From: Polaribacter sp. HaHaR_3_91
GTDB lineage: Bacteria; Bacteroidota; Bacteroidia; Flavobacteriales; Flavobacteriaceae
Assembly (NCBI RefSeq): GCF_019278525.1
Contig: NZ_CP058986.1
Location: forward strand, 2,390,001 to 2,454,000
Direction of reading: 5' to 3'
DNA length: 64,000 bases
Part shown: positions 18,535 through 27,892 of the stretch, piece after piece
Layout of the letters: every line of letters starts with the position of its first letter
Position numbering within the stretch: position 1 is the first letter of the stretch
Notes under the pieces: model-generated
Databases searched by the model: none
What the model was told of the DNA's origin: nothing
What the model saw: the letters and a program-made list of their open reading frames with translations, nothing else
Position numbers and translations under genes: made by a program

Positions 18535-19485
18535 ATGAAAACTAAATTCACTTTTACAGTAACTTTTTTACTATCATTCTTTGTTTTATCTGCTCAAAAT
18601 AAACAACAAGAAATTGTAATTATAGGAACAATGCACACAGTTCCTAAAATTGTAAAAAAAAGCTACAAACCAATGCTAAAGTTTGCAAAAAAATATAAAC
18701 CAGAAGCTATCTACGTAGAAGCACCAATGGCAAGTGATTCTATATCTTGGCAATATTTAAAGAATGGTTGGTCTAAAGGGTATCAGAAATTTTATAAATT
18801 ATCAGATTCTTTACAAAAAAAATTCAATTATAACGATTCTCAATTCAATGCAACTATTAGCAAAGATTTTTCAAAAATGAATAATGTTGATTTAGATTAT
18901 TTAATAAAATGTTTCATTTACAAAAGAGATCATGGAAATTATGAATTGTATTCTTACATAAAAAAATACGGTGTAAATGGAGCAAAAAAACCAACAAGAC
19001 ATGAAGATGGAGATTTAACTTACAAGTTAGCTTTATACATGAATCATAAAACAGTTATAAATATTGATGACCAGCAAACTAATAAAGAATATCATGATGC
19101 ATGGGGCAAATGCAGTAAAGAAGGGGCTAGCAACGGTAACAATGCTGCAAATTCTAAATTATACAAGAAAAATTATAATAGCGCTATTTTTCCTGCAATT
19201 TTTAGAGGTTTAGGCAAACACACAAATAAAAGAAAATCACTTCAACAATTACACGATATGGCGTCATTTTCTTATGTTGTTAAAGATACAGAAGGTTGTA
19301 AGCAAGGCAGAAAGTATTTCGATGAAAGAAACATGAGAATAGCTAAAAACATTTCTAGTCAAGTAATAAAATCGAAGAAAAACAAAAACGTTGTTATTAT
19401 TGGTGCAGCACATGTAATTGGTTTAGAAAAAGAATTCAAAGAAAACTACCCTAATTTTAAGGTGATTTTAATGAAAGATTATTAA
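18535..19485 (+). CDS. exported DUF5694/TraB-like protein
   Basis: The 316-residue protein has a signal peptide (MKTKFTFTVTFLLSFFVLSA). The mature part begins with EIVIIGTMHTVPKIV and ends with NVVIIGAAHVIGLEK; these paired GTMH and GAAH motifs are the pattern of the TraB/GumN/ChaN-like and DUF5694 group, which includes suspected metal-dependent hydrolases. Lys and Tyr are frequent. It is convergent with hisIE across a shared terminator. The exact family is uncertain. Confidence 0.65.
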   Translation: MKTKFTFTVTFLLSFFVLSAQNKQQEIVIIGTMHTVPKIVKKSYKPMLKFAKKYKPEAIYVEAPMASDSISWQYLKNGWSKGYQKFYKLSDSLQKKFNYNDSQFNATISKDFSKMNNVDLDYLIKCFIYKRDHGNYELYSYIKKYGVNGAKKPTRHEDGDLTYKLALYMNHKTVINIDDQQTNKEYHDAWGKCSKEGASNGNNAANSKLYKKNYNSAIFPAIFRGLGKHTNKRKSLQQLHDMASFSYVVKDTEGCKQGRKYFDERNMRIAKNISSQVIKSKKNKNVVIIGAAHVIGLEKEFKENYPNFKVILMKDY

Positions 19486-19507
19486 ACCTTTTTAACTCTT
19501 AAAAACA

Positions 19508-19546
19508 AAAAACCCTCACAATTAATACCATGAGGGTTTTTTATTT
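19508..19546. terminator. bidirectional terminator
   Basis: AAAAACCCTCA and TGAGGGTTTTT form the stem, with an A tract on one side and a T tract on the other. It separates the DUF5694-like gene from the end of the his operon. Confidence 0.8.
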
Positions 19547-19565
19547 ATTTTAGAATAAAATCAAA

Positions 19566-20165
19566 CTACTTATGTCTACCTTTTAACTCTTCTTCAATAT
19601 CTTTTAAAGTAAATCCTTTTGCTTGTAATAACATTAAGTAATGGAACATTAAATCTGCAGATTCATACAAAAATAACTCGTCGTTATTATCCATTGCTTC
19701 AATTACAGTTTCTACAGCCTCCTCACCTACTTTTTGTGCTACTTTATTAATTCCTTTAGCAAATAAACTTGCTACATAAGATTTTTTAGTGTCTTTGTTA
19801 GCTACTCTTTCTGTAATTACGTCCTCTAACGTAGAAAAGAAACCATAGTTTGGTTTGTTTTCTTCTCCCCAACACGTTTCTGTTCCTTTATGGCAGGTTG
19901 GACCATTCGGATTTACAGAAACTAATAATGTGTCATTATCACAATCTAGCTTTATATCTACTAAATTCAATACATTTCCACTTTCTTCACCTTTTGTCCA
20001 AAGCCTATTTTTAGTTCTAGAAAAGAAAGTAACTAATTTAGTTTCTTGCGTTTTTGCAAAAGCTTCCTCATTCATATACCCCAACATCAATACATTTTTT
20101 GTGGTTGCATCTTGAATGATTGCAGGTACTAATCCGTCGTTGTTTTTATTGAAATCGATATTCAT
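19566..20165 (-). CDS. hisIE: bifunctional phosphoribosyl-AMP cyclohydrolase / phosphoribosyl-ATP pyrophosphatase
   Basis: The 199-residue enzyme carries out steps 2 and 3 of histidine synthesis. The N-terminal PRA-CH domain has LGYMNEEAF and the zinc motif GPTCHKGTETCWGE; the C-terminal PRA-PH domain has GEEAVETVIEAMD and ends LKDIEEELKGRHK. The start at 20165 was chosen over an ATG 27 bp upstream because MNIDFNKNNDGL matches the family start. It is the last gene of the his operon. Two decayed copies of its 3' end lie downstream. Confidence 0.95.
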   Translation of the reverse strand: MNIDFNKNNDGLVPAIIQDATTKNVLMLGYMNEEAFAKTQETKLVTFFSRTKNRLWTKGEESGNVLNLVDIKLDCDNDTLLVSVNPNGPTCHKGTETCWGEENKPNYGFFSTLEDVITERVANKDTKKSYVASLFAKGINKVAQKVGEEAVETVIEAMDNNDELFLYESADLMFHYLMLLQAKGFTLKDIEEELKGRHK

Positions 20166-20192
20166 AATATTATTTTTATACTGTATTGTCAT

Positions 20193-20330
20193 TTCAAAAT
20201 GAGCTTTTTCAGAGATTTAGATTCCTCCTCATTCTTTATTCGGAATGACATTTTTATTTCTGTTATTTTCTGTCAGTTCGAGTGATTTCGATTTTTCATC
20301 GAAATTGTATCGAGAACTTTTTGTTTATTA
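20193..20330. repeat. intergenic palindromic repeats, hisIE-hisF spacer
   Basis: Two motifs of a dispersed repeat family lie here: an ATTTCAAAATGAG...CGGAATGACA element, and a GTCAGTTCGAGT...ATCGAGAAC element (20272-20317) with the inner palindrome GATTTCGAT/ATCGAAATT. Related forms occur in other spacers of this window. Confidence 0.65.
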
Positions 20331-20375
20331 TCAATTCTGAAATTCCTTTTTCTTAGGAATAACATTCTTTATATT

Positions 20376-21131
20376 TTATAGTCTAACTGGTATATTTTGT
20401 TTTTTCAACTCTTCTTTCAACTCCAAAATAGGAATTTCACCAAAATGAAAAACACTTGCAGCTAATGCTGCATCTGCTTTCCCTTCTTTAAACGTATCTG
20501 CAAAATGCTGAATTGTTCCTGCACCTCCAGAAGCAATAATAGGAATGTTTAATATTTCTGATAAATGAGCCAAAGCTTCATTTGCAAAACCTCCTTTTGT
20601 GCCATCATGATTCATAGAAGTAAATAAAATTTCTCCTGCTCCACGATTTTCAACTTCTTTTGCCCAATCAAAAAGTTTGATTTCGGTAGGAATTGTTCCT
20701 CCAGCCAAATGCACAAACCATTCTCCATCAATTTGTTTTGCATCAATTGCAACAACAACACACTGACTTCCGAATTTCTCTGCCAATTCGTTAACCAATT
20801 CCGGTCTTTTTACTGCAGATGAATTGATGGAAACCTTATCCGCTCCCCATTTTAACAACTCATTTACATTTTCTACAGAAGAAATTCCGCCACCAACTGT
20901 AAACGGAATATTCACTTGTTCCGCCACTTGGTGCACCATTTCTATCATGGTTTTTCTACCTTCTAACGTTGCCGAAATATCTAAAAAAACTAATTCATCT
21001 GCACCTAAATCGGCATATTGCTTTGCTAAAACCACAGGATCTCCTGCATCAATTAAATTTACGAAATTAACACCTTTTACAGTTCTTCCGTTTTTAATAT
21101 CTAAACAAGGTATTATTCTTTTTGTTAACAT
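20376..21131 (-). CDS. hisF: imidazole glycerol phosphate synthase subunit HisF
   Basis: The 251-residue cyclase subunit uses ammonia from HisH to make IGP and AICAR. It is a TIM barrel with the N-terminal catalytic Asp in [14 protein letters not shown], the second catalytic Asp in VVAIDAKQ, and phosphate loops PFTVGGGI and IIASGGAG. The length is normal. The order in the operon is hisA then hisF then hisIE. Confidence 0.97.
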   Translation of the reverse strand: MLTKRIIPCLDIKNGRTVKGVNFVNLIDAGDPVVLAKQYADLGADELVFLDISATLEGRKTMIEMVHQVAEQVNIPFTVGGGISSVENVNELLKWGADKVSINSSAVKRPELVNELAEKFGSQCVVVAIDAKQIDGEWFVHLAGGTIPTEIKLFDWAKEVENRGAGEILFTSMNHDGTKGGFANEALAHLSEILNIPIIASGGAGTIQHFADTFKEGKADAALAASVFHFGEIPILELKEELKKQNIPVRL

Positions 21132-21136
21132 ATACG

Positions 21137-21212
21137 TTATTCGTCATTGCGAATGTAATGAAGCATCTGTGAATTAATCAGAAGATTACTTCGTCATTCT
21201 TTTTCGTAATGA
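21137..21212. repeat. palindromic repeat, hisF-hisA spacer
   Basis: The sequence begins GTCATTGCGAA...GTAATGAAG and ends CTTCGTCATT...CGTAATGAC, so the arms are roughly inverted copies. It fills nearly the whole spacer. Confidence 0.65.
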
Positions 21213-21215
21213 CAT

Positions 21216-21980
21216 TTATTTTGTTAATATAAATTGCTCCAACTGTTTTAAGCTGATTTTATTTTCATAAATCGCTTTTCCAATAATTACACCTTCGCAA
21301 CCACTTTCAGCTAACTTTGGGATTTCATCAAAAGTTGAAATTCCTCCAGAAGCAATTAATTTCACATTGTTTACTTCAGATAAAATTTGATTATAAATAT
21401 CAAAACTTGGTCCTTGCAACATACCGTCTTTAGAAATATCTGTACAAATGATATACTGAATTCCTTTTTGCTGATAATCTCCAATAAAAGGAATCAATTC
21501 TAAAGAACTTTCTTCTTGCCAACCATTGGTTGCAATCTTTCCTCCTGTTGCATCAGGATAAAAATCGGCTCCTAAAATAATTTTTTCTGAACCATATTTT
21601 TCAATCCAACTTTCAAATATTTCAGCATTTTTTACAGCAATACTTCCTCCAGTAATTTGATTAGCACCAGAGTTAAAAGCAATTTCTAAATCTTTATCAG
21701 ATTTTAAACCACCACCAAAATCAATTTTCAAATTGGTTTTAGAAGCAATTTGCTCTAATACTTTATAGTTGATAATTTCACTTGCTTTTGCTCCATCCAA
21801 ATCTACAACATGTAAATATTCGATTCCTGCAGCTTCAAACTCTTTGGCTACTTCTAAAGGATTTTCGTTATAAATTTTCTTTGTGTTATAATCTCCTTTT
21901 GTTAAACGAACACATTTTCCGTCTATAATATCTATTGCTGGTATTATTCTCAAAATAGTCTTTTTATTAATTATTTTCAT
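21216..21980 (-). CDS. hisA: ProFAR isomerase HisA
   Basis: The 254-residue TIM-barrel isomerase has [20 protein letters not shown] with the catalytic Asp, DFGGGLKSD, the second catalytic Asp in [11 protein letters not shown], and [13 protein letters not shown]. The ATG gives nine residues before the usual family start; a TTG at codon 10 (21953) would give the canonical (M)RIIPAIDI. I list the ATG, but either could be correct. Confidence 0.96.
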   Translation of the reverse strand: MKIINKKTILRIIPAIDIIDGKCVRLTKGDYNTKKIYNENPLEVAKEFEAAGIEYLHVVDLDGAKASEIINYKVLEQIASKTNLKIDFGGGLKSDKDLEIAFNSGANQITGGSIAVKNAEIFESWIEKYGSEKIILGADFYPDATGGKIATNGWQEESSLELIPFIGDYQQKGIQYIICTDISKDGMLQGPSFDIYNQILSEVNNVKLIASGGISTFDEIPKLAESGCEGVIIGKAIYENKISLKQLEQFILTK

Positions 21981-21982
21981 TT

Positions 21983-22110
21983 CAAAATGAGCCTTTTAGG
22001 CAATTGAGAAATCTTTTAATGAGATTATTAGATCTCTATTAATTAGCTTCGTTATTTAATTTCAATCAAAATATATTTTGATTTCATTAACATTCTGAAT
22101 GACAAACGAT
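21983..22110. repeat. intergenic repeat remnant, hisA-hisH spacer
   Basis: This AT-rich spacer has fragments of the same repeat family: TTTCAAAATGAGCC and GAGAAATCTTTTAATGAG at one end, and ATTCTGAATGACA at the other. The arms are degenerate. Confidence 0.5.
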
Positions 22111-22115
22111 TTTAT

Positions 22116-22697
22116 TTATAAATTTAGAAAGTTCTTTAATATTTGTTCTCCTGCTAAACCACTTTTTTCTGGATGAAACTGAGTTCCATAAAAATTATCT
22201 TTTTGTAAAGCAGATGCATATTCAAATTCATAGTCTGTAGTTGCAATGGCTTCTTCACAATTTTCTGCGTAAAAACTATGCACTAAATACATAAATTCTT
22301 TTTCTTTAACACCTGTAAATAAATCCGATTTCAAATTATAAATCACGTTCCACCCCATTTGAGGAACTTTTACAGCATTCGAAAACTTCTTTATTGCTAC
22401 ATTAAATATCCCTAATCCTTTCGTATTTCCTTCTTCAGAAGAATTACACATCAATTGCATTCCTAAACAAATACCTAAAACAGGTTGTTTTAAAGTAGGA
22501 ATCACTTTATCCAATCCGCTTTCTTGTAACATTTTCATGGCAGAACTTGCCTCTCCTACTCCTGGAAAAATCACTTTATCCGCCCCTTTTATTTCATCAA
22601 TATTATTTGATAAAACAGCATCAATTCCTAATCTCTTAAACGCAAACTGAATACTTTTTATGTTTCCTGCTCCGTAATCTATAATTACTAATTTCAT
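22116..22697 (-). CDS. hisH: imidazole glycerol phosphate synthase subunit HisH
   Basis: The 193-residue class I glutamine amidotransferase supplies ammonia to HisF. It has IIDYGAGNIKSIQFA at the start, the nucleophilic Cys in GICLGMQLM, and the His-Glu pair in GTQFHPEKSG. Its ATG overlaps the hisB stop by one base, so translation is probably coupled. Confidence 0.97.
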   Translation of the reverse strand: MKLVIIDYGAGNIKSIQFAFKRLGIDAVLSNNIDEIKGADKVIFPGVGEASSAMKMLQESGLDKVIPTLKQPVLGICLGMQLMCNSSEEGNTKGLGIFNVAIKKFSNAVKVPQMGWNVIYNLKSDLFTGVKEKEFMYLVHSFYAENCEEAIATTDYEFEYASALQKDNFYGTQFHPEKSGLAGEQILKNFLNL

Positions 22698-23836
22698 TAT
22701 AAAACTCCTTTTGTTGATGGTAAAAACATCTTGTTAGCATCTCTTTTAACCGCCATTTTCATCGCTTTTGCAAAAGCTTTAAAAATACCTTCAATTTTAT
22801 GATGCTCATTTGCGCCTTCTGCCTTAATATTTAAATTACATCTTGCTCCGTCTGTAAAAGATTTAAACAAGTGTAAAAACATTTCTGTTGGCATATCTCC
22901 AATCATTTCACGCTTAAAATCAGCCTCCCAAACCAACCAAGGTCTTCCTCCGAAATCTACAGCTGCTTGTGCTAAACAATCGTCCATTGGCAAACAGAAT
23001 CCATAACGTTCTATACCTAATTTATTTCCTAATGCTTTATTGAATAACTCACCTAAAGCAATCATGGTATCTTCTATGGTATGATGTTCATCAACTTCTA
23101 AATCTCCGTCTACTTTTACAGTTAAATCCATTGCACCATGACGACCAATTTGATCTAACATATGGTCGAAAAACTTAACTCCAGTAGAAATATCATTTTT
23201 ACCAGAACCGTCTAAATTTAGTTTGATGTAAATTTTAGTTTCGTTGGTATTTCTAGTGATTTCAGAAACTCTATCTTCTAATTTTAAAAACTCATAAATA
23301 GCTTTCCAATCGGTAGAAGTTAAAGCGATACAGTCTAAAATTTCTTGTTTAGAAGTTTCAATTTCATCTACACCCAATTCTGGATCTTCAGATAAAAAGA
23401 TTCCTTTTGCACCTAAATTCTTTGCCAATTCCATGTCTGTAATTCTATCTCCTAAAACAAAAGAATTTGCCAAATCATATTCTTCAGAAAAATACTTGGT
23501 TAACAAACCTGTTCTTGGTTTACGAGTTTCTGCATTTTCATGCGGAAACGTTTTATCGATACAAACTTCAGAGAAAACAACACCTTCCTTTTCAAATGCT
23601 GATATTACTTTGTTTTGTGCTGGCCAAAAAGTATCTTCCGGAAAAGAGTCTGTACCTAATCCATCTTGATTGGTTACCATCACCAATTCAAAATCTAGTT
23701 CCTCGGCAATTCTTGCCATATAACGAAACACCTTCGGATAATACTCTAACTTTTCTAGACTATCCAATTGATAATCTACAGGCGGTTCTAGTACTAAAGT
23801 TCCGTCTCTGTCTATAAATAATACTTTTTTACTCAT
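22697..23836 (-). CDS. hisB: bifunctional histidinol-phosphatase / imidazoleglycerol-phosphate dehydratase
   Basis: The 379-residue fusion performs steps 6 and 8. The N-terminal HAD phosphatase domain (about 1-165) has the nucleophile motif [10 protein letters not shown] and [10 protein letters not shown]. The IGPD domain (about 185-379) has two metal-binding histidine motifs, DEHHTIEDT and [12 protein letters not shown]. The fusion means no separate histidinol-phosphatase gene is needed in this operon. It is joined to hisH by a one-base overlap. Confidence 0.97.
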   Translation of the reverse strand: MSKKVLFIDRDGTLVLEPPVDYQLDSLEKLEYYPKVFRYMARIAEELDFELVMVTNQDGLGTDSFPEDTFWPAQNKVISAFEKEGVVFSEVCIDKTFPHENAETRKPRTGLLTKYFSEEYDLANSFVLGDRITDMELAKNLGAKGIFLSEDPELGVDEIETSKQEILDCIALTSTDWKAIYEFLKLEDRVSEITRNTNETKIYIKLNLDGSGKNDISTGVKFFDHMLDQIGRHGAMDLTVKVDGDLEVDEHHTIEDTMIALGELFNKALGNKLGIERYGFCLPMDDCLAQAAVDFGGRPWLVWEADFKREMIGDMPTEMFLHLFKSFTDGARCNLNIKAEGANEHHKIEGIFKAFAKAMKMAVKRDANKMFLPSTKGVL

Positions 23837-23879
23837 CTTATATTTTTTCTTGCAGGTTTTTTAGAACCTTGTAGATTTG

Positions 23880-24005
23880 TTTTATTTTAATTTTATCATT
23901 TCGAAATGAACTATTTTAAGTCTTTCACTATACTTAGGATAAACTCTTGAGAAATCTTATTATCAGATTTCTATTCAATGAACTTCTTTCGGAACGACAC
24001 TCCGT
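23880..24005. repeat. intergenic palindromic repeat, hisB-hisC spacer
   Basis: Elements of the same dispersed family: TCATTTCGAAATGA is itself a palindrome, followed by GAGAAATCTT...AGATTTCT inverted arms and CGGAACGACA at the far end. Confidence 0.6.
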
Positions 24006-24014
24006 ATTAATAAA

Positions 24015-25073
24015 TTACTGTATTGCCTTTAAAGCTCTTAGTAATCTTTGATTTTCTTCACAAATACCGACACTAATTCGCAAACAGTTTTCGCATAAAG
24101 GTTGTGTAGTTCTGTTTCTAATAACCACACCATATTCAATTAACTGTTTATAACGTTTTGTTGCGTCATCTACCTTTAACAATAAAAAATTACCATCCGA
24201 AGGATATACTTTTTCAATATAACTCACACAACATTCTAACTCTTTTTTAAGACGCTTTCTTTCGCTGATTAGTTGAGAAATTTCGTTCTCTACTTCATCA
24301 ATCTTCTCCAATCTTAAAATAGCTCTTTGCTGTGTTAGTTCATTTACGTTATAAGGTGGCTTTATGTTGTTTAAAATTTTAATAATTTCTTTGGATGCAT
24401 AACAAACTCCTAAACGAATACCCGCTAAACCAAATGCTTTAGATAAAGTTTGTGTAATGATTAAATTAGGAAATTGCGACAATCTTTCTAACCAACTTTT
24501 TTGTTCAGAAAAATCGATATACGCTTCATCAATAACAACTAATCCTTTAAATTTTGTAAGCAACTCTCTAACCGATTCTGCTGTAAAACTATTTCCTGTT
24601 GGATTGTTCGGTGAACACAAAAACAAAATCTTACTATTTGCATCTACAGCTTTCAAAATCTTGCTAACTTGTGGCTGAAAATCACCTTCACTTAACAATA
24701 CCGTTCTATTTTCTATGGCATTAATGTTTGCCAACACATCATACATTCCATATGTAGGTGGCAATGAGATTACATTGTCTTTATTAGGTTCGCAAAAAGC
24801 TCTATAAATTAAATCTAAAACCTCATCACTTCCATTTCCTAAAAGAATGTTTTCTTTACTGACTCCTTTAATTTCAGCAAGTAAATCTTTTACACCATTT
24901 TGTTGTGGGTCTGGATATCTATTAACACCGTTTTCAAAAGGATTCTCATTAGCATCTAAGAAAATCATTTCTGTAGTATTAGCATCTTTATATTCATCTC
25001 TTGCAGAAGAATATGGTTTTAGAGACTTTATATTTTCTCTAATTAAGCTCTCTAGGTTAAAGTTTGTTTTCAT
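24015..25073 (-). CDS. hisC: histidinol-phosphate aminotransferase
   Basis: The 352-residue PLP enzyme converts imidazole acetol phosphate to histidinol phosphate. It shows FLDANENPFENG, NGSDEVLDLIYRAF, SPNNPTGN, and the PLP lysine in TLSKAFGLAGIRLG. The start at 25073 is chosen because the 11 codons upstream of it are made by an intergenic repeat (SPRAQSRGF) rather than by the gene. Confidence 0.96.
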   Translation of the reverse strand: MKTNFNLESLIRENIKSLKPYSSARDEYKDANTTEMIFLDANENPFENGVNRYPDPQQNGVKDLLAEIKGVSKENILLGNGSDEVLDLIYRAFCEPNKDNVISLPPTYGMYDVLANINAIENRTVLLSEGDFQPQVSKILKAVDANSKILFLCSPNNPTGNSFTAESVRELLTKFKGLVVIDEAYIDFSEQKSWLERLSQFPNLIITQTLSKAFGLAGIRLGVCYASKEIIKILNNIKPPYNVNELTQQRAILRLEKIDEVENEISQLISERKRLKKELECCVSYIEKVYPSDGNFLLLKVDDATKRYKQLIEYGVVIRNRTTQPLCENCLRISVGICEENQRLLRALKAIQ

Positions 25074-25078
25074 AATAA

Positions 25079-25104
25079 AACCTCTCGACTGCGCTCGAGG
25101 AGAC
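25079..25104. repeat. short palindromic repeat, hisC-hisD spacer
   Basis: CCTCTCGA and TCGAGGAG arms around CTGCGC. It adds an in-frame upstream extension to hisC that is probably not translated. Confidence 0.65.
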
Positions 25105-25111
25105 ATTTAAT

Positions 25112-26392
25112 TTATATATCTTTTAAACGGATAGAAACTGCATTTTTATGCGCATCTAAACCTTCTGCCGCTGCCATTAACTCAATAGATTTCCCTATAG
25201 TTTTAATACCTTCTTTTGTAATTTGTTGAAACGTAATACTTTTGGTAAAACTATCTAAATTTACTCCAGAATAAGATTTAGAAAACCCGTTTGTTGGTAA
25301 GGTATGATTGGTACCTGAAGCATAATCTCCTGCACTTTCTGGTGTATAATTGCCGATAAAAACAGAACCTGCATTTTCTATATTATCTATATAAAAATCA
25401 TTATTATTTGTACAAACAATAAAGTGCTCTGGACCATATTCATTAATCAACTCTAAAGCGATTTCATCATTCTCTACAAAAATAGATTTTGAATTATTGA
25501 TAGCTTTCTGAGCAATTTCCGCTCTCGTTAATTTAGCTAACTGAACATCAATTTCTTTGGCAACCTCTGCAATCATTTCTTTGGATGTTGAAACCAAAAT
25601 AACTTGACTATCAGCACCGTGTTCTGCCTGACTTAATAAATCTGAAGCTACATAACTTGCGTTTGCAGAATCGTCTGCAACCACCAACAATTCACTTGGA
25701 CCCGCAGGCATATCGATGGCAACACCATGTTTTGTAGACAATTGCTTTGCGACCGTTACATACTGATTTCCTGGGCCAAATATTTTATAAACTTGTGGTA
25801 TCGTTTCTGTACCAAATGTATACCCTGCAATTGCCTGAATTCCGCCAACTTTTATAATTTTTGTAACACCACAAAGATTTGCAGCATACAAAATAGCTGG
25901 ATGAATTTTTCCTTCCTTATTTGGAGGAGAACATAACACAATTTCTTTACAACCTGCAATTTGTGCAGGAATTGCCAACATTAAAACCGTAGAAAACAAA
26001 GGTGCTGTTCCTCCAGGAATATACAAACCAACTTTAGTAATTGGTCTTTTTTCTTGCCAACATGAAACTCCGTTTGCCGTTTCTACAAAAACTTTTTCTG
26101 TTTTTTGAGCAGTATGAAATTTGGTGATATTTTCTTTTGCAAGAATAATTGCATCTTTTAATTCATTAGAAACTAATGAAATTGCTTCTTTTATCTCATC
26201 AAGCGAAACAATTGTATTTTCTATAGAAACACCATCAAACTTTGTTGTGTATTTCTTTACAGCTGCATCTCCATTTGCTTTAATATCTGCAAAAACATCG
26301 TTTACGACTCCCTCTATATCATCAACCGTTTTTGTGGGTCTCTCTAAAATTTGAGACCAATCTTTTCTTGATGGATTTATAATTGTATTCAT
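25112..26392 (-). CDS. hisD: histidinol dehydrogenase
   Basis: The 426-residue zinc enzyme makes the last two NAD-linked oxidations to histidine. Motifs are YIPGGTAPLFSTVLM, GGIQAIAGYTFGTETIP, IDMPAGPSELLVVAD, DLLSQAEHGADSQ and the catalytic GPEHF. The start at 26392 gives the usual MNTIINPS beginning; an ATG 18 bp upstream is possible. Confidence 0.97.
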   Translation of the reverse strand: MNTIINPSRKDWSQILERPTKTVDDIEGVVNDVFADIKANGDAAVKKYTTKFDGVSIENTIVSLDEIKEAISLVSNELKDAIILAKENITKFHTAQKTEKVFVETANGVSCWQEKRPITKVGLYIPGGTAPLFSTVLMLAIPAQIAGCKEIVLCSPPNKEGKIHPAILYAANLCGVTKIIKVGGIQAIAGYTFGTETIPQVYKIFGPGNQYVTVAKQLSTKHGVAIDMPAGPSELLVVADDSANASYVASDLLSQAEHGADSQVILVSTSKEMIAEVAKEIDVQLAKLTRAEIAQKAINNSKSIFVENDEIALELINEYGPEHFIVCTNNNDFYIDNIENAGSVFIGNYTPESAGDYASGTNHTLPTNGFSKSYSGVNLDSFTKSITFQQITKEGIKTIGKSIELMAAAEGLDAHKNAVSIRLKDI

Positions 26393-26408
26393 GATTAACT
26401 TGTTAATC

Positions 26409-26429
26409 ACCCTGAATTTATTTCAGGGT
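26409..26429. repeat. palindrome in hisD-hisG spacer
   Basis: ACCCTGAA and TTCAGGGT flank a 5-base loop. A weaker form, CTGAA-TTTAC-TTCAG, lies after clpB (2953-2967). Confidence 0.6.
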
Positions 26430-26504
26430 CTTTTTACTATATTTCTTTTATTAAGATACTGAAACAAGTTCAATATGCTTTAAATAGGTTTTTCTAAAAT
26501 ATTT

Positions 26505-27362
26505 TTAAAGTACCATTTTTTCAATAGGACACACTAAAATACCTTCTGCTCCATTTGCTTTTAACTCATCTATAATTTCCCAAAATGCATTTTTGCTAAT
26601 TACAGTATGCACAGAACTCCAGCCTTTTTCTGCCAATGGCAAAACAGTAGGACTTCTCATACCTGGTAACAATTTTAAAATAGCTTCTAATTTATCATTC
26701 GGTGCATTTAACAACACATATTTAGAATTTTGTCCTTTTAAAACGGATTGAATTCTAAACTGAATTTTCTCTAAGATAGCTCTTCTTTCTGGTGATATTT
26801 TAGAAGAAACAGCTAAAACAGCTTCCGATTTCAATAAAACTTCAATCTCTTTTAAACCGTTCTTAAATAAAGTAGAACCACTAGAAACAATATCACAAAT
26901 ACCATCTGCTAAACCAATATTTGGTGCAATTTCTACAGAACCGTTAATAATGTGTATATCTGCTTTGATATTTTGTTCATCTAAAAACTTTTTAACAGTT
27001 TCTGGATAAGAAGTCGCAATTCTTTTTCCGTCTAAATCTTTTAACGAATTCGCCTCAGATTCTTTTGGCACTGCAATAGAAACTTTACACTTAGAAAAAC
27101 CTAAGCGTTCTACAAACTCAATATCTGCTCCTTTTTCAATTAAAACATTCTCTCCAATAATGGCTGCATCTACTACACCATCTTTTAAATACTGAGGAAT
27201 ATCTCCGTTTCTTAAATAGAAAACTTCTACAGGAAAATCTCTCGCTGCTGCTTTTAATTGATCTTTTCCATTGTCTATAGAAACACCAATATCCTTTAAG
27301 ATTCTCATTGAATCTTCATTTAATCTTCCTGATTTCTGTACTGCAATTCTTAAATTACTCAT
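26505..27362 (-). CDS. hisG: ATP phosphoribosyltransferase, long form
   Basis: The 285-residue enzyme catalyses the first, committed step. MSNLRIAVQKSGRLNEDS is the family start; the PRPP loop is DIVSSGSTLFKNGL. The C-terminal ACT-like regulatory domain (about 210-285, MRSPTVLPLAEKGWSSVHTVI) is present, so it is the long, histidine-inhibited, HisZ-independent form. It is first in the operon, about 40 bp beyond the attenuator terminator, so both activity and transcription are likely controlled by histidine. Confidence 0.97.
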   Translation of the reverse strand: MSNLRIAVQKSGRLNEDSMRILKDIGVSIDNGKDQLKAAARDFPVEVFYLRNGDIPQYLKDGVVDAAIIGENVLIEKGADIEFVERLGFSKCKVSIAVPKESEANSLKDLDGKRIATSYPETVKKFLDEQNIKADIHIINGSVEIAPNIGLADGICDIVSSGSTLFKNGLKEIEVLLKSEAVLAVSSKISPERRAILEKIQFRIQSVLKGQNSKYVLLNAPNDKLEAILKLLPGMRSPTVLPLAEKGWSSVHTVISKNAFWEIIDELKANGAEGILVCPIEKMVL

Positions 27363-27404
27363 TTTTGTTTTTGTTTGATGCCTGAGCAAATACGGTTTAA
27401 AATT

Positions 27405-27437
27405 AAAAAAACCCGTTTGATTCGCTCAAACGGGTTT
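27405..27437 (-). promoter_or_regulatory. his attenuator terminator
   Basis: On the minus strand AAACCCGTTTGA and TCAAACGGGTTT form a 12-bp perfect stem with a 5-base loop, followed by a T tract. It stands between the His-rich leader peptide and hisG. The stretch TCAAGCGATTTAAA at the end of the leader frame (27467-27480) imitates the 3' arm and could pair with the 5' arm as an antiterminator. A second stem, TTTTATTCA with TGAATAAAA, joins the leader start to the region after its stop. Confidence 0.85.
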
Positions 27438-27467
27438 ATAAATATCTTGATTTTATTCAATACACTT

Positions 27468-27524
27468 TTAAATCGCTTGACTGCAATTGTAAAAATGATG
27501 ATGATGGTTTTGAATAAAAGTCAT
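27468..27524 (-). CDS. hisL: his operon leader peptide
   Basis: The 18-codon frame encodes MTFIQNHHHHFYNCSQAI, with four consecutive CAT histidine codons. It lies upstream of a terminator and the complete his operon, which is the classical design of ribosome-mediated attenuation. When charged tRNA-His is scarce, the ribosome stalls on the His run and frees the leader end to block the terminator; when histidine is plentiful, the ribosome covers that region and the terminator forms. The symbol follows the enterobacterial functional analogue, not homology. Confidence 0.88.
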   Translation of the reverse strand: MTFIQNHHHHFYNCSQAI

Positions 27525-27892
27525 GTCTTGTTTATTTCTATGCAAATATCAAAATTTTATTTTTAATATTACGAACTATTCACCTAAAAATTAGTTTTTA
27601 TGATAATATTTATCATTTTTTGATTTTTTGTTTGATTTTACAACTTTCAGTTTTTGGTTTTTTAATAGATTTCAATAAAAATTTAACATTCTGTAATTAA
27701 ATTCCCCAATCAACAAACTCATATTTAAACATTACCTAGAATCCTATCAATTTTAAACAAGACGCTATTGCACAATCGCTTCAAAAAAATCTTTTGAACT
27801 CAAAAATCTACAGCTAATAGTCTTTATAATACGGATACATGCTTTAGAAGCACTATTTTTGATAAAAATTGTAATGCATCCATTTAAATAAA
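27525..27892. other. divergent spacer between his leader and MBL gene
   Basis: About 370 bp of AT-rich DNA that should hold the his promoter (minus) and the MBL-gene promoter (plus). On the minus strand GATATTTG, one base from TAnnTTTG, occurs shortly upstream of the leader. I see no gene. Confidence 0.4.

Noticed and set aside
19566..27524. his operon as horizontally gained
   Set aside because: Gene order is complete, base composition matches the surroundings, and the repeats in its spacers are the same as elsewhere in the window.
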